A DNA stretch of 64,000 nucleotides from Hymenobacter sp. ISL-91 (GCF_018613725.1 NZ_JAGGPS010000001.1:3840-67839); one strand, 5' to 3'. Shown: positions 52,302-61,730, numbered from the stretch's first letter. Numbers and translations are program-made. The notes: generated by a model from the sequence alone, not told the origin.

Positions 52302-53309
52302 ATGAAATATATCCTCCGACTTGCCCCGGCCGCGCTGGTGGGCCTACTGCTGCTCACTGGCTGCCCCGGCAAAAAAGACACCGCCGACACTACGGCCGCC
52401 GAGGCCGCACTGCCCAAAACCCCCGCTTTCAACGCCGATTCGGCCTATGCCTACACCGCCCGGCAGGTAGCGTTTGGGCCGCGGGTGCCCAACACGCCCG
52501 CCCACGTAAAAACCGGCGACTGGATAGTTGGGCAGTTCAAGCAGTATGGCCTGGCAGTGCAGGAGCAGCCTTTCGAAGCCAAGGCTTTCGATGGTAACAT
52601 CCTTAAATCGCGCAATATTATTGCCCGTTTCAACCCCAGCGCCCCGCGTCGGGTGGCCGTATTTGCCCACTGGGATACCCGCCCCTTCGCTGACAAGGAT
52701 ACGGAGAACAAGAATGCCCCCCTCGACGGTGCCTCCGACGGCGCCAGCGGCGTAGCCGTGGCCCTGGAGCTGGCCCGCGTGCTGGCCGCCCAGCCCGACA
52801 GCCTGGCCCCCGGCGTGGGCGTCGATTTCATCTTGTTTGATTCGGAAGATTACGGCTATGACGGCGTAACTCAGTCTGATAAAACGAACCTGCTTAATGG
52901 CCAGGATACCTGGTGCCTGGGCTCGCAGTATTGGGCTAAAAACATGGTGCCGGCCAACTACAAGCCCAACTTCGGCATCCTACTGGATATGGTAGGTGCC
53001 CAGGGCGCGAAGTTCGGCCGCGAGGGTCTCTCGCGCGAGAAGGCGCCCGATGTAGTAGAGAAAGTCTGGAATACAGGCTCTCAGCTAGGCTTTTCCGACT
53101 TTTTCCTGTACGCCGATGTGCCCCAGGTCAGCGACGACCACGTGTATACCAACCAGGCCGGCGTGCGCACCATTGATGTCATCGACTTCCTGCCCAGCGG
53201 CGAGTTTCGGCCCTACCACCACACCACCCAGGACAATATGAGCGTGATAGACCGGCGGACCCTGAAGGCGGTGGGCCAGACGGTGCTGACGGTAATTTAT
53301 GGCGAGTAG
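52302..53309 (+). CDS. M28 family glutaminyl-peptide cyclotransferase-like lipoprotein
   Basis: 335-residue lipoprotein (lipobox LLTGC, Cys20) with the single-zinc M28 fold of glutaminyl cyclases. Expected metal ligands: Asp in PLDGASDGASGVA, Glu in LFDSEDYG, His in PYHHTTQDN. WDTRPFAD lies at the active-site mouth. Such enzymes convert N-terminal Gln to pyroglutamate; in Bacteroidota many exported proteins begin with Gln after signal cleavage, so a role in capping them is a reasonable inference. Aminopeptidase activity is the alternative. The start at 52302 (MKYILRLAPAALVG) fits the lipoprotein signal. Confidence 0.85.
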   Translation: MKYILRLAPAALVGLLLLTGCPGKKDTADTTAAEAALPKTPAFNADSAYAYTARQVAFGPRVPNTPAHVKTGDWIVGQFKQYGLAVQEQPFEAKAFDGNILKSRNIIARFNPSAPRRVAVFAHWDTRPFADKDTENKNAPLDGASDGASGVAVALELARVLAAQPDSLAPGVGVDFILFDSEDYGYDGVTQSDKTNLLNGQDTWCLGSQYWAKNMVPANYKPNFGILLDMVGAQGAKFGREGLSREKAPDVVEKVWNTGSQLGFSDFFLYADVPQVSDDHVYTNQAGVRTIDVIDFLPSGEFRPYHHTTQDNMSVIDRRTLKAVGQTVLTVIYGE

Positions 53310-53540
53310 GTTCTGTTGAACTGATAGCTGCCAGCGGTTAGCCGTTGGCTTTCGTTCAAGTGATAATATTACACAGAGGATAAGGCCGTTTGCGCTACTG
53401 GCGAAGGTTCGAAACCTGTTTTTCAATCAGCACGCTCCGGCAACGTAAGATGCCGGAGCGTGCTGCGTTATGGCTGGTTCAAAGTCCTTTCATTACGTGC
53501 GCGATTTGTGGCCCAGAACAAAGCTGACAGCTTGAGAACA

Positions 53541-54827
53541 ATGCTCCTCGTCGACGACCTGCGGCTTGAGGCCGACATTCTGCCGCTGTTCAACTTCACG
53601 CATTGTCACGCAGCGGAAGCGGCCGTGCGTGGGCTGCTCCGCGAGCTACCGGCCAGCACGGAGTTGGTGTTACAGAAACAAACCGTGTTTCGGGCGCTGC
53701 TGGCGCAGTGGGACGTCATCGGCGAGTTCAGCTACTCGCGCATTCAGCTGGCCGAGGTGCAACGGTTTCTGTACGAGGTAGTGAGCGGGCAGCTGGCGCT
53801 GGAAGCCAACCGGGTGCGGCTGGCGGTGCGGCTGCTGGTATCGGAAGAAACGCGCTACCGTACCCGCGCCCGCTACGTGCAGGCCATTCAGTTTCTGCAG
53901 CGGCTGGAGCAGCACTATTTCCGCCGCCTGGAGCCGGCCGGGCTACCGCCCTTCGCCCGGGCCCGCCTCGCCACCATCACCCGGTTTCTGGAGCGCTTCA
54001 GCCTGAACTCGGCCGCCGAAGCCGTGGCCCAGGACCAGTTTTCGGCCGCCCGCATGGTGGACTTTGCCCGGCAGCTGCATGCGGTGAGCGAGGAGGAGCT
54101 GGCCGCGTTCTGGGCCGCGTTTTTCTGGCTGGAAGCCTGCTGGTCGGTTTCTAAGGGCTTACAGGAGCAGGGCTTTGTGTTTCCCGGGTTTCAGCCGGCG
54201 GGCCTGCACCTCACCGATTTCTACCACCCGCTGCTGGCTGCCCCGGTGAAAAACTCGCTCGACCTCGACCCCGCCGACAACGTGCTGCTACTAACCGGGC
54301 CAAATATGTCGGGCAAATCGACGCTGCTTAAGGCGCTGGGACTGTGCGTGTACCTGGCCCACGCGGGCCTGGGCGTGCCGGCCGCCGCGGCCCGGCTGCC
54401 GTTCTACTCGTCCATCGTGGTGGCCATCAACCTGGCCGACAGCCTCAGCGGCGGCTACAGCCACTTCCTGGCCGAAATCCGCAACCTGAAGGCCGTGCTG
54501 GAAGCTGCCCAAGGGCCGGGTCGCGTGTTTGCCGTGTTCGACGAGCTGTTCCGGGGCACCAACGTGGACGACGCCCTCGACATCACCCGCGCCACCGTGG
54601 CCGGACTGGCGGCTTTCCCCGAGTCGTGCTTTCTGATTTCTACTCACCTGCTGCAACTCGAAAGCCAGCTGCCCGCCCAGCCCGGCCGCCGCACCTTCTG
54701 CATCGAGTGCCGCCTGCACGAGGGCCTGCCGGTGTTTTCCTACCGCCTGCAGCCCGGCTGGTCGCAGCTGAAAATCGGCCGGATTCTGTTTGACAAGGAA
54801 GGCCTGCCGGAGCTGCTGAAAGGATAG
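53541..54827 (+). CDS. Short MutS-related ATPase
   Basis: 428-residue protein with the C-terminal half of the MutS family. A helical lever and core (about 1-220) leads to the ABC-type ATPase domain: Walker A LLTGPNMSGKSTLLKALG, Q-loop region AINLADSLSGGYSHFLAEIR, Walker B GRVFAVFDELFRGTNVDD, and switch ISTHLLQLE. It lacks the mismatch-binding domain I and the MutS2 Smr nuclease domain. It is therefore not the housekeeping mismatch repair protein. Function is unknown. The start at 53541 (MLLVDDLRL) is likely; 27 upstream codons are open. Convergent with ldcA, with a 42-pair palindrome between. Confidence 0.85.
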   Translation: MLLVDDLRLEADILPLFNFTHCHAAEAAVRGLLRELPASTELVLQKQTVFRALLAQWDVIGEFSYSRIQLAEVQRFLYEVVSGQLALEANRVRLAVRLLVSEETRYRTRARYVQAIQFLQRLEQHYFRRLEPAGLPPFARARLATITRFLERFSLNSAAEAVAQDQFSAARMVDFARQLHAVSEEELAAFWAAFFWLEACWSVSKGLQEQGFVFPGFQPAGLHLTDFYHPLLAAPVKNSLDLDPADNVLLLTGPNMSGKSTLLKALGLCVYLAHAGLGVPAAAARLPFYSSIVVAINLADSLSGGYSHFLAEIRNLKAVLEAAQGPGRVFAVFDELFRGTNVDDALDITRATVAGLAAFPESCFLISTHLLQLESQLPAQPGRRTFCIECRLHEGLPVFSYRLQPGWSQLKIGRILFDKEGLPELLKG

Positions 54828-54830
54828 GAA

Positions 54831-54953
54831 CTGAAAAAGGCCTGTCATTCTGAGCGGAGCGAAGAATCTCGCGTGCCACAGTAATTCCTAACGATAGGGT
54901 TACCACTGCAGGCGAGATTCTTCGCTCCGCTCAGAATGACAAGCCTTTTTCAG
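54831..54953. repeat. Palindromic repeat, family B, 42-base arms
   Basis: Arms at 54831-54872 and 54912-54953 differ at one position that still allows G:U pairing; both ends carry AAAAAGG/CCTTTTT, giving a T-run on either strand. It begins 3 bases after the MutS-like stop codon and its other end contains the ldcA stop codon, so it probably serves as a bidirectional terminator. Confidence 0.85.
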
Positions 54954-55861
54954 TCATTGATTCCCACCAAACTCGCCCCGGCCTCGTTCACCGTCAGCCG
55001 CACCGGCTGGCCTACTATTAACGCCAGATTGCGTGGCTCGTGGCCGACGGGAAAGCCGTGCGCTACCGGGAAATCGTACTTGGCGGCGTAGTGGTTGATG
55101 ATTTCGTTGGGCGTGCGGCCGAATGGGATGGTGTTGTCCTGGGGATTGGTGAAATGGCCCACTACCAGCCCGGCCAGCCCGGCCAGCTTGCCGGTACGGT
55201 CGAGGTGCACCAGCATGCGGTCGATGGCGTAGAGGTACTCGTCGATGTCTTCCAGAAACAGAATACGGCCCCGCGTAGCTACGTCGGAGGAAGTGCCAGT
55301 GAGGGTTTGCAGGATACTTAGGTTGCCGCCCACCAGCTCGCCGGTAGCCGTGCCGAAGCGGTTGAGCGGGTGGGCCGGCACCACATATTCCAGCGCCTCG
55401 CCAAACAGCGCCCGCCGCAGGCTCTCCAACGATTCGGCCCCGCCTTCCTGATGGAACAGCAGCGGCATCACACCGTGGATGCTCTGGAAGCCGCGGGCCA
55501 GCAGGTGGCAGTTGAGCGTGGTGATGTCGGAGAAGCCGGCCACCCATTTGGGCGCTTGGGCAAACTGCGTGAAGTCGAGCCCGTCGATGATGCGGGTGGT
55601 GCCATAGCCGCCGCGGGCGCAGAAAACAGCCCGGATATTGGGGTCGTCAAGCTGCTGCTGGAGGTCCTGGCGCCGCACTTCATCAGCGCCGCCGAACTGG
55701 TGCTCCGTTACGTTGGTACTGGCACCCAGCCGCACGCGCAGGCCCCAGCTTTCGAGCGTGGCCACGGCGGCGGCCAGTTCGGCGTGCGAGGCCGCCCGGG
55801 CGGGGCAGACGATGGCCACCAGGTCGTGGGGGCGGAGCGGGGGCGGGGTGATGGTAGGCAT
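54950..55861 (-). CDS. ldcA: LD-carboxypeptidase (S66 family)
   Basis: 303-residue serine peptidase that removes the terminal D-Ala from cytoplasmic murein tetrapeptides during cell-wall recycling. The Ser-Glu-His triad is intact and well spaced: Ser111 in VAGFSDITT, Glu204 in LFLEDIDEYLY, His274 in FPVGHEPRN (compare 115/217/285 in the P. aeruginosa enzyme). It has no signal peptide. The start at 55861 (MPTITPPPLRPHDLVAIVCP) gives a normal length; the frame is open further upstream only because it reads through a palindrome. Its stop codon lies inside another palindrome. Confidence 0.92.
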   Translation of the reverse strand: MPTITPPPLRPHDLVAIVCPARAASHAELAAAVATLESWGLRVRLGASTNVTEHQFGGADEVRRQDLQQQLDDPNIRAVFCARGGYGTTRIIDGLDFTQFAQAPKWVAGFSDITTLNCHLLARGFQSIHGVMPLLFHQEGGAESLESLRRALFGEALEYVVPAHPLNRFGTATGELVGGNLSILQTLTGTSSDVATRGRILFLEDIDEYLYAIDRMLVHLDRTGKLAGLAGLVVGHFTNPQDNTIPFGRTPNEIINHYAAKYDFPVAHGFPVGHEPRNLALIVGQPVRLTVNEAGASLVGIND

Positions 55862-55866
55862 GGGGG

Positions 55867-55874
55867 CAAAAGTA
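55867..55874 (-). promoter_or_regulatory. -7 element abutting ldcA
   Basis: The minus strand reads TACTTTTGCCCCCATG: an exact TAnnTTTG box five bases before the ATG, as at dut. If used, the message is nearly leaderless. Confidence 0.4.
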
Positions 55875-55877
55875 GCT

Positions 55878-55993
55878 GGTGAAAGAACGTCATTCAGAGC
55901 GGAGCGAAGAATCTCGGGTGCTGACGTTGGATTATTCGTTGCAACGTCAGCACGCGAGATTCTTCGCTCCGCTCTGAATGACGTTCTTTCACC
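55878..55993. repeat. Palindromic repeat, family B, inside a divergent promoter region
   Basis: Nearly perfect inverted repeat of more than 50 bases per arm (55878-55930 and 55940-55993), carrying GAACGTCATTCAGAGCGGAG and GCGAAGAATCTCG units. Unlike the other copies, it sits between two divergent gene starts (ldcA and the hydrolase). Confidence 0.85.
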
Positions 55994-56029
55994 AACAACC
56001 AAACTCCCTCCCTTCCACGTTACCCACCC

Positions 56030-57166
56030 GTGCGCTTACTTCTCCTGTTCTTCCTCTTGATTGGCCTGACGGCCCCAACCCTACACGCCCAGTCGGCCCC
56101 GCCTGATACCACCAAAGGCCGCTACCACCGTCCGTTGTTTGGCCAGGTGAAGGTGCGGCGCAATGTGGAATTTGCCCGCGTAACCGGCCTGCTGGGGCAG
56201 ACCCAGCCGCTCTACCTCGATTTCTACGAGCCCAGCGGCGACACCGTGCGCCGCCGGCCGCTGGTGCTGCTGGCCCATGAGGGCGCCTTCGTTACCGGCA
56301 CCCGCGACGATGTGGTGATGACCGAGCTATGCACCCGCCTGGCCCGCCTCGGCTACACGGCCGCCAGTATCGATTACCGGCTGCTGTTCTTCCCGTTCGA
56401 CAGCGTAGGCATCGGTCGGGCCGCCATCCGCGCCACTCAGGACATGCGGGCCGCCGTGCGCTTTTTCCGGCACGATGCCGCCACGGCCCGGAAGTTTAAG
56501 GTGGATGCGCGCTACATTTTCGTGGGCGGCTCGTCGGCCGGGGCCTTTATGGCGCTGCAAACCGCTTACCTCGACAAAGCCGCCGAAGTGCCCGCCTACC
56601 TGAATCTGGCGGCCCTTGGTGGCCTCGAAGGCAGCGGCGGCCACGCCGGGTACAGCAGCCGCCCGCGGGGCGTCATCAACCTGTGCGGCGCGCTGGCCCG
56701 GGCCGAGTGGCTGCAGACCGGCGACGTGCCGCTGCTCAGCATCCACGGCACCCGCGACGGTATCGTGCCCTACGGCCGGGGCCTGATTGGTGGGCCGCTG
56801 CCGGCCCAGGTAGTAGCGGGCAGCGCCGTGCTGCGCCGCCGCGCCCAGGCCGTGGGCGTGCCCAACGTGCTGCGCCCGTTGCGCGGCGCCGGCCACGTCC
56901 CGTATTCCTTCGAGCCCACGTACATTGATTCGGTTTTCGTGCCCATGCGCGACTTCCTACGGCCGCTGCTCGGAACCGGCGCGCCCGGCCCGCTGCTCGC
57001 CGCCGCCCTCAATCCGCGCCGCACGGCCGTAGCCACGGCCGCGCTGCTGCCGCGCCGGGTGCCGCTAACCGTAGCCGCGGCCGATTCGGTAGGTGCCGCG
57101 CCGCCGGAAAGCCTGCCGCCGGCCGCAGCTTCGACGGAAGAGGCGGCAGTCGATGCGCCGGAATAG
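56030..57166 (+). CDS. Exported alpha/beta hydrolase (carboxylesterase-like)
   Basis: 378-residue secreted protein. Signal peptide (1-21, FFLLIGLTAPTLHAQ). The alpha/beta-hydrolase core has the oxyanion region LVLLAHEGAFVTGTR, the nucleophile elbow GGSSAG with Ser169, an acid in HGTRDGIVPYG and a His in RGAGHVPYSFE. The order and spacing fit esterase/lipase enzymes; the substrate is unknown. The last 60 residues are Ala/Pro-rich without structure. The start is GTG at 56030, just past a large palindrome that occupies most of its upstream region. Confidence 0.82.
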   Translation: MRLLLLFFLLIGLTAPTLHAQSAPPDTTKGRYHRPLFGQVKVRRNVEFARVTGLLGQTQPLYLDFYEPSGDTVRRRPLVLLAHEGAFVTGTRDDVVMTELCTRLARLGYTAASIDYRLLFFPFDSVGIGRAAIRATQDMRAAVRFFRHDAATARKFKVDARYIFVGGSSAGAFMALQTAYLDKAAEVPAYLNLAALGGLEGSGGHAGYSSRPRGVINLCGALARAEWLQTGDVPLLSIHGTRDGIVPYGRGLIGGPLPAQVVAGSAVLRRRAQAVGVPNVLRPLRGAGHVPYSFEPTYIDSVFVPMRDFLRPLLGTGAPGPLLAAALNPRRTAVATAALLPRRVPLTVAAADSVGAAPPESLPPAAASTEEAAVDAPE

Positions 57167-57210
57167 CTTGGCAAACCATCAGGCACCTTAGAAAAGGCAG
57201 TAGTAGCAGA

Positions 57211-57378
57211 ATAGGGCGAGCCCCAGCGGGGCGGCATATCGGTAGAAGACCAATAGTTTGATGCGCAATCAAGCCCCAGCGGGGCGACACGACCAATGCA
57301 ACGGTTAGTGTCGCCCCGCTGGGGCTTGGTTGCGCTCGGCTACGTTGCGGCTACCGATATGTCGCCCCTCCGGGGTTG
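57211..57378. repeat. Nested inverted repeat, family F
   Basis: This fills most of the 345-base gap after the hydrolase gene. An inner pair of 28-base arms (57263-57290 and 57308-57335, one G:U position) carries AGCCCCAGCGGGGCGACAC. Outer units with GCGGCATATCGGTAG (from about 57229) and CTACCGATATGTCGCCCC (about 57351-57368) pair with each other. The remainder of the gap, 57380-57511, shows nothing recognisable. Confidence 0.75.
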
Positions 57379-57511
57379 AAAGGCAGAAATCGTTACCTTA
57401 TTTGACGGCCAGCAGCATTGCCCTCTGAGGGGATAAATACCGAAACCCGCTACTTCATCTTTGCAGCATATTTTTCAGAAATGAAAAAATAGGCTGCAAA
57501 ACCCGGCCGGC

Positions 57512-58798
57512 CTACCAGCTGCGGCCGGCCGTTTCCAGCGCCGCTGCGGCCGCCTCAGTTGCTTCGGCGGCCTCGCCCACGGGCCGCAACTGGTCGGTGC
57601 GCACAATGAAAGCACCGTGCTCACGCAGCAAGTCGCGGTGAGTAATAAGGTGAGCCAGGGCCACGTAGCCGACTACGTAGCCATCCTCGTCGGCTTCTTC
57701 TGACACCTCGCTGAAGTCGAGCAGGTCGATGAGGCGGGGCTCGTCGGTGCGCAGGTAGATTTCGATTTCCAGGTCGGTGGCGTGGATGGGCGGGGCGGCG
57801 GTTTTGGCGTAGTGGTAGGCGAAGCCCTGGCGCAGGGCGGCCAAATCGGCCAGCACGGCCGAGCCGGTGGGGTGCCCGCCGGCCCCGCGGCCCCGCAGGA
57901 ACTGCTCGCCCGCAAAATCGGCCTCCAACACCACGCCGTTAAACTCCTCATCCACCCCAAAAAGCGGCGACTCGGGCCCAACCAGCTGCGGCGTCACCAG
58001 GGCCGTCACGCGGCCATCGGGCAGGCGCTGCAGGCCAGCTACCACCTTTATTTTCTGGCCCCGACTGGCTGCAAAGGCAATATCAGTGGTCGAAATACCT
58101 TCGATACCGAGGTTGAGCACCTGCTCGGGCTCCAGGAACAGGCCGTAGGCGTGGGCGGCCAGCAGTACGGCCTTCGAGCGCGGGTCGAAAGCGGCCATGT
58201 CGAGGCGGGGGTCGGTTTCGGCGAAGCCCAGCTGTTGGGCCAGCGCCAGGGCCGGGCCGTAATTGGCGTCGCCGGTGCCCATGCGCGTGAGTACGTAGTT
58301 GGAAGAGCCGTTGAGGATGCCCGCCAGTTGTCGCAGGGGCTCGGTTCCGAAGTAGGCATCGAGGGTGCGGATGACGGGAATGCTGCCGCACACCGCCGCC
58401 TCATACAACAAGGTGCCGCCGTGGGTGCGCTGCAGCTCCACCAGCGCGGGCAGGTGGCGGGCCAGCATGGCCTTGTTGGCCGTTACCACCCGGCGGCCCC
58501 GGCGCAGGGCGCCCGCTACCAGCCGAAAAGCCGCGTCGGCATCGTCAATCAGCTCCACCAGCACGTCGAGCGAATCATCGGCCAGTAGCGCCTCGGTTTC
58601 AAATTCGAACCGTGCAGCCGGCAGCGGCCGGACCTTATCCGGGTTTTTTACCACGATGCGCGCCACCTCGAAGCCGCTGGCCGGGTGCTGCTGCAGAATA
58701 TCGTAGAGACCCTGGCCCACGCAGCCAAAGCCGATGAGGCCGATGCGCCAGGGCTGGGCGGGGGCAGCAGGAGCGAGGAGTGCGGCATTAATGGGCAT
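57512..58798 (-). CDS. hom: Homoserine dehydrogenase
   Basis: 428-residue NAD(P)-dependent enzyme reducing aspartate semialdehyde to homoserine. Rossmann motif GLIGFGCVGQGLYDIL (about 19-34); VVTANKAMLARH with the conserved Lys; YEAAVCGSIPVIRTL; catalytic ETDPRLDMAAFDPRSKAVLL with the Asp-Lys pair. A C-terminal domain of about 90 residues (QGFAYHYAKTAAPPIHATDL, DLLDFSEVSEEADED) stands where an ACT domain can be found, and ACT-like feedback control by an amino acid is possible. It overlaps metX by 11 bases and is last in the metY-metX-hom operon, supplying the homoserine that MetX uses. Confidence 0.93.
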   Translation of the reverse strand: MPINAALLAPAAPAQPWRIGLIGFGCVGQGLYDILQQHPASGFEVARIVVKNPDKVRPLPAARFEFETEALLADDSLDVLVELIDDADAAFRLVAGALRRGRRVVTANKAMLARHLPALVELQRTHGGTLLYEAAVCGSIPVIRTLDAYFGTEPLRQLAGILNGSSNYVLTRMGTGDANYGPALALAQQLGFAETDPRLDMAAFDPRSKAVLLAAHAYGLFLEPEQVLNLGIEGISTTDIAFAASRGQKIKVVAGLQRLPDGRVTALVTPQLVGPESPLFGVDEEFNGVVLEADFAGEQFLRGRGAGGHPTGSAVLADLAALRQGFAYHYAKTAAPPIHATDLEIEIYLRTDEPRLIDLLDFSEVSEEADEDGYVVGYVALAHLITHRDLLREHGAFIVRTDQLRPVGEAAEATEAAAAALETAGRSW

Positions 58799-59816
58799 AG
58801 GTCAGGGAGTGGAATCGTTCGAGAAAATGCGTGATTTGGGCGGTTTCCAGCAGGAAGCCGTCGTGGCCGTAGGCCGAGTCCATTTCGGCGTACATGGCCC
58901 CCGGAATGTGGCGGGCCAGCAGCTGCTGCTCGGCCACCGGAAACAGCGCGTCGGAGGTGATGCCGATAACCAGCGTGCGGGCCAGCACCCGGCGCAGGGC
59001 CGCCGCTACGCCGCCCCGGCCGCGGCCCACGTTATGGCTGTCCATGGTGCGCGTGAGGGCCACGTAGCTGTAGGCATCGAAGCGGGCCACCAGCTTGTCG
59101 CCCTGGTAGCGCTGGTAGGCGGCGGCCCGGAAATCGGTTGGTAGCGCGTCGGTGGGCTCGGTTTGGGTGCGGCCGTAGGCCTGATAACTGCGGTAGCTGA
59201 GCAAAGCCATGGCGCGGGCCGCGCGCAGCCCGGCCGCGCCCCCGGTCGGGGTGTTCAGTTGGTAGGTAGCATCAGCGAAAATGGCCAGCCGCTGGGCCTC
59301 GTTGAAGGCAATGCCCCAGGCCGAGTGCCGGGCATTGGAAGCCAGCAGCACCAGGTTTTCGAACACTGCCGGTTGCTGCACGGCCCACTCCAGGGCCTGC
59401 TGCCCACCCAGCGAGCCACCGATGAGCGTATGCACCCGCGCCAGCCCCAACTCCTTACGCAACGCCTCGTGGGCCACCACCAAATCGCGCACCGTCAGCA
59501 GCGGAAAATCCTGGAAAGCAGCCTGGCCGGTAGTGGGGGCGGGCGTGAGCGGGCCAGTGCTGCCATAGCAGGAGCCTAGTACGTTGGCGCACACGATAAA
59601 CCAGTCGGCCGGGTCGAAGTAGCGGCCGGGGCCCACCATGCCGGGCCACCAGTCGGCCGCGTCGGCATTGGCCGTGAGGGCGTGGCACACCCACACCACG
59701 TTGTCGTGGGCGGCGTTCAGGCACCCCCAGGTTTGGTAGGCTACTTGCGTGTGGGCCAGCTGGCCGCCGTTTTCGAGGAGTAGCGGGTGAGGGAGCTGGA
59801 ATTGGTGCGTGTACAT
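58788..59816 (-). CDS. metX: Homoserine O-acetyltransferase
   Basis: 342-residue alpha/beta-hydrolase-fold enzyme that activates homoserine with acetyl-CoA. The nucleophile elbow is LIGGSLGGQQALEWA; the partner acid and base are in GITSDALFPVAEQ and DSAYGHDGFLLE. The N-terminal LAYQTW-type segment (HTQVAYQTWGCLNAAHDNVV) and HALTANADAADWW are typical. Some members use succinyl-CoA; acetyl is the default for MetX. It overlaps hom by 11 bases downstream and follows metY after a 171-base gap containing family A repeats. Confidence 0.92.
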   Translation of the reverse strand: MYTHQFQLPHPLLLENGGQLAHTQVAYQTWGCLNAAHDNVVWVCHALTANADAADWWPGMVGPGRYFDPADWFIVCANVLGSCYGSTGPLTPAPTTGQAAFQDFPLLTVRDLVVAHEALRKELGLARVHTLIGGSLGGQQALEWAVQQPAVFENLVLLASNARHSAWGIAFNEAQRLAIFADATYQLNTPTGGAAGLRAARAMALLSYRSYQAYGRTQTEPTDALPTDFRAAAYQRYQGDKLVARFDAYSYVALTRTMDSHNVGRGRGGVAAALRRVLARTLVIGITSDALFPVAEQQLLARHIPGAMYAEMDSAYGHDGFLLETAQITHFLERFHSLTYAH

Positions 59817-59842
59817 GAGACGGGGAGCTTGGTTAGTAGCGC

Positions 59843-59982
59843 GATGTAGGGGCGGGGCTTGTCCCCACCCGCCGCTTAAACGTGGCTGTTGAACGATACT
59901 ATTGAAAGGGGCCGCTTGATGGTGTGCAATAACATCGTTCGGACGGCGGGCGGGGACAAGCCCCGCCCCTACGGCGTTCTGT
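59843..59982. repeat. Palindromic repeat, family A, inside the met operon
   Basis: GTAGGGGCGGGGCTTGTCCC (from about 59845) and an inverted copy GGGGACAAGCCCCGCCCCTA (about 59952-59971) flank some 90 bases. It separates metY from metX within one probable transcript, and closely resembles the element at 4600-4697. Confidence 0.8.
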
Positions 59983-59987
59983 TGGGC

Positions 59988-61373
<1,386 letters not shown>

Positions 61374-61553
61374 TTAGTTGTTAGCGGTTGGTTGTCAGTT
61401 GTTGGTTTTTTCGGTAACCGGTTTTCGCACACGAATCCGCAGAAAGCAGCGGGCAAAGGCCGCGGAAAGGGCGCGCCGGGCCGGAGCCGGAGCAAGCGAA
61501 AAAGAAGGAAAAAGCAGGGGAGGCCCGCTGGGGGCCGGGGCTGGGCGCTTAGG

Positions 61554-61730
61554 CTAGCAGCCGCAACACGCGCTACAACAGCCGCGCATTCGCATTCGGG
61601 CGGCAACCGGAGTAGCAGCCGGCAAGGCGGCAACGGCCGGAGCCGGAACACCAAAAGCCCCCGACGCGGCAGGCCCAAAGGCGGCCGGAGCGGTGGGGGA
61701 AACAGGGGCAAAAGTGCGGGAGTGGCTCAT
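61554..61730 (-). CDS. Candidate Cys-rich leader peptide of the methionine operon
   Basis: 58-codon reading frame read directly from the minus strand: ATG at 61730, TAG at 61554-61556. It starts MSHSRTFAPVSPTAPAAFGP, runs through Ala/Pro/Val-rich sequence, and ends RMRMRGCCSACCGC, with five Cys in the last eight residues plus two Met. It lies between the SAM aptamer and metY, starting about 13 bases after the aptamer. Ribosome stalling on the Cys codons when Cys-tRNA is scarce could control metY, by analogy with amino acid leader peptides. No family is known to me. The clustering of Cys at the end in sulfur-pathway DNA is the main evidence. Confidence 0.55.
   Translation of the reverse strand: MSHSRTFAPVSPTAPAAFGPAASGAFGVPAPAVAALPAATPVAARMRMRGCCSACCGC

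Noticed and set aside
55862..56002. Longer N-terminus for ldcA
   Set aside because: The 47 extra codons are translated palindromic repeat DNA; the family N-terminus starts at 55861.
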